Program-made: the position numbers and the translations under genes
The notes under the pieces: model-generated
The model's input: the letters and a program-made list of their open reading frames with translations, nothing else
The model's database searches: none
Told to the model about the DNA's origin: nothing
Origin: Candidatus Thiodiazotropha sp. (ex Codakia rugifera)
GTDB lineage: Bacteria; Pseudomonadota; Gammaproteobacteria; Chromatiales; Chromatiaceae
Assembly: GCA_025656675.1 (NCBI GenBank)
Contig: JAHXHN010000002.1
Span: 599,302-663,301 of the forward strand
Reading direction: 5' to 3'
Length of the DNA: 64,000 nucleotides
Part shown: positions 63,425-64,000 of the stretch, one piece after another
How positions within the stretch are numbered: position 1 is the first letter of the stretch
Layout of the letters: every line of letters starts with the position of its first letter

Positions 63425-64000
63425 TTAGTCCTGTTCAACTACCATTTTACGCAACTTGCTGGGAGTGACATTAAAGCGTTCTTTGAAGGCACGACTAAAA
63501 TGTGCGGAGTCATTAAAACCCTTGTCATAGGCAATTTCACTGATGCTTTTGCCTAACATGGAGGCATCCAGAATATCCTCACGGGCCGATTGCAGTCTGC
63601 GCTCCCAAATCCATTTGCATACTGTCATGCCGGATTGCTTAAACAGATTATGGAGATGGCGCATGGAAACAGCATTGGCCGATGCCACCTTTGCTGGCGT
63701 CAATTCATGATCTGAATAGTTTTCCTCGAGATAGGAGAGTATTCGGCACATCCTTGCTGCTTGTGCACTGCCTTGCCTGGTTTTGTCGAGACCCGACTCA
63801 GAACGCAATACCGTACCGATCAACTCAAGGAGTTTGTCGGCGACGGTGTATTGCTCGGTATCCGAGAGTTTATCGCACTCCTCCTCAAGGGATTTAAGTA
63901 ATGCAATGACAATGCGTACCAGACCATTGTCATTGTAGATATGGGCACCGAATTCACAAACTTTACGACCTAACACTCGCTCGTGAAATGTTCGGTGCGG
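63425..64000 (-). CDS. AraC-family transcriptional regulator (5' end outside window)
   Basis: The frame is open from the window edge to 63425, giving about 191 residues of the C-terminal part. The C-terminal AraC/XylS DNA-binding domain has two helix-turn-helix parts: VSMRHLHNLFKQSGMTVCKW, then ISEIAYDKGFNDSAHFSRAFKERFNVTP. The N-terminal ligand domain is mostly outside. It likely controls the reductase-M24 operon just downstream on the same strand, inferred from position. A GTG at 63976 is internal, not the true start. Confidence 0.93.
   Translation of the reverse strand, partial: PHRTFHERVLGRKVCEFGAHIYNDNGLVRIVIALLKSLEEECDKLSDTEQYTVADKLLELIGTVLRSESGLDKTRQGSAQAARMCRILSYLEENYSDHELTPAKVASANAVSMRHLHNLFKQSGMTVCKWIWERRLQSAREDILDASMLGKSISEIAYDKGFNDSAHFSRAFKERFNVTPSKLRKMVVEQD

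Noticed and set aside
1-64000. CRISPR arrays, rRNA, complete insertion sequences or prophage
   Set aside because: No regularly spaced repeats, rRNA signatures, transposase genes or phage structural genes were seen.

Overview
The window looks like the chromosome of a free-living or symbiotic gammaproteobacterium. The order glnD / map / rpsB-tsf-pyrH-frr-uppS-cdsA-dxr-rseP-bamA-skp-lpxD-fabZ-lpxA-lpxB / rnhB-dnaE-accA-tilS is the classical gammaproteobacterial housekeeping block. Protein sequences resemble those of sulfur-oxidising Chromatiales-like lineages, but that finer placement is an impression, not something shown here.

Layout. (1) 1-26.7 kb: housekeeping genes for nitrogen sensing, translation, isoprenoids, phospholipid, outer-membrane assembly, lipid A, replication, fatty acid synthesis and tRNA modification. 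One intruder, an exosortase-system-type acyl-CoA ligase, sits between lpxB and rnhB. Two thioredoxin-fold genes (cnoX and trxC) close the block. (2) 26.9-31.4 kb: an AT-rich accessory island that I read as a decayed chromosomal integron. A broken integron-type integrase lies on the minus strand. It is followed by a plus-strand array of small genes, most of whose stop codons lie inside the 5' core of an attC-like site. Relics and two small membrane or lipoprotein genes follow. (3) 32.8-35.6 kb: a polyhydroxyalkanoate (PHA) unit, phasin plus PHA synthase, with twin TGC-N3-GCA boxes around the promoter and an unusual helix-hairpin-helix tail on the synthase. (4) 36.4-41.4 kb: a cytoplasmic molybdopterin oxidoreductase, a four-cluster ferredoxin, an NrfD membrane subunit and FdhD. 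(5) 41.8-54.7 kb: a redox neighbourhood that combines coenzyme F420 with acyl-CoA oxidation. It holds an F420:NADP oxidoreductase (npdG) directly ahead of etfB-etfA-ETF:quinone oxidoreductase, a class III CoA-transferase, a DMT transporter, an ABM-domain membrane protein, an LLM-type F420-dependent oxidoreductase, two novel-looking membrane proteins built from a repeated HxH unit, a periplasmic-binding-protein-like protein, and cofE-cofD-cofC. (6) 55.8-59.6 kb: glutaryl-CoA dehydrogenase, two tandem metallo-beta-lactamase-fold genes (one with an in-frame stop, the other missing the last metal histidine) and an unknown protein. (7) 59.9-64.0 kb, minus strand: a creatinase/Xaa-Pro-peptidase-like protein, two ketopantoate-reductase paralogues and a partial AraC regulator.

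Working hypothesis for 36-59 kb: a CoA-transferase and an acyl-CoA dehydrogenase oxidise a dicarboxylate such as glutarate, with electrons passing through ETF and ETF:QO to quinone. F420 is made (CofC, CofD, CofE) and reduced (NpdG) locally for the LLM enzyme. The FO synthase (CofG/CofH or FbiC) needed for F420 is not in this window. I see no rRNA, tRNA or CRISPR.
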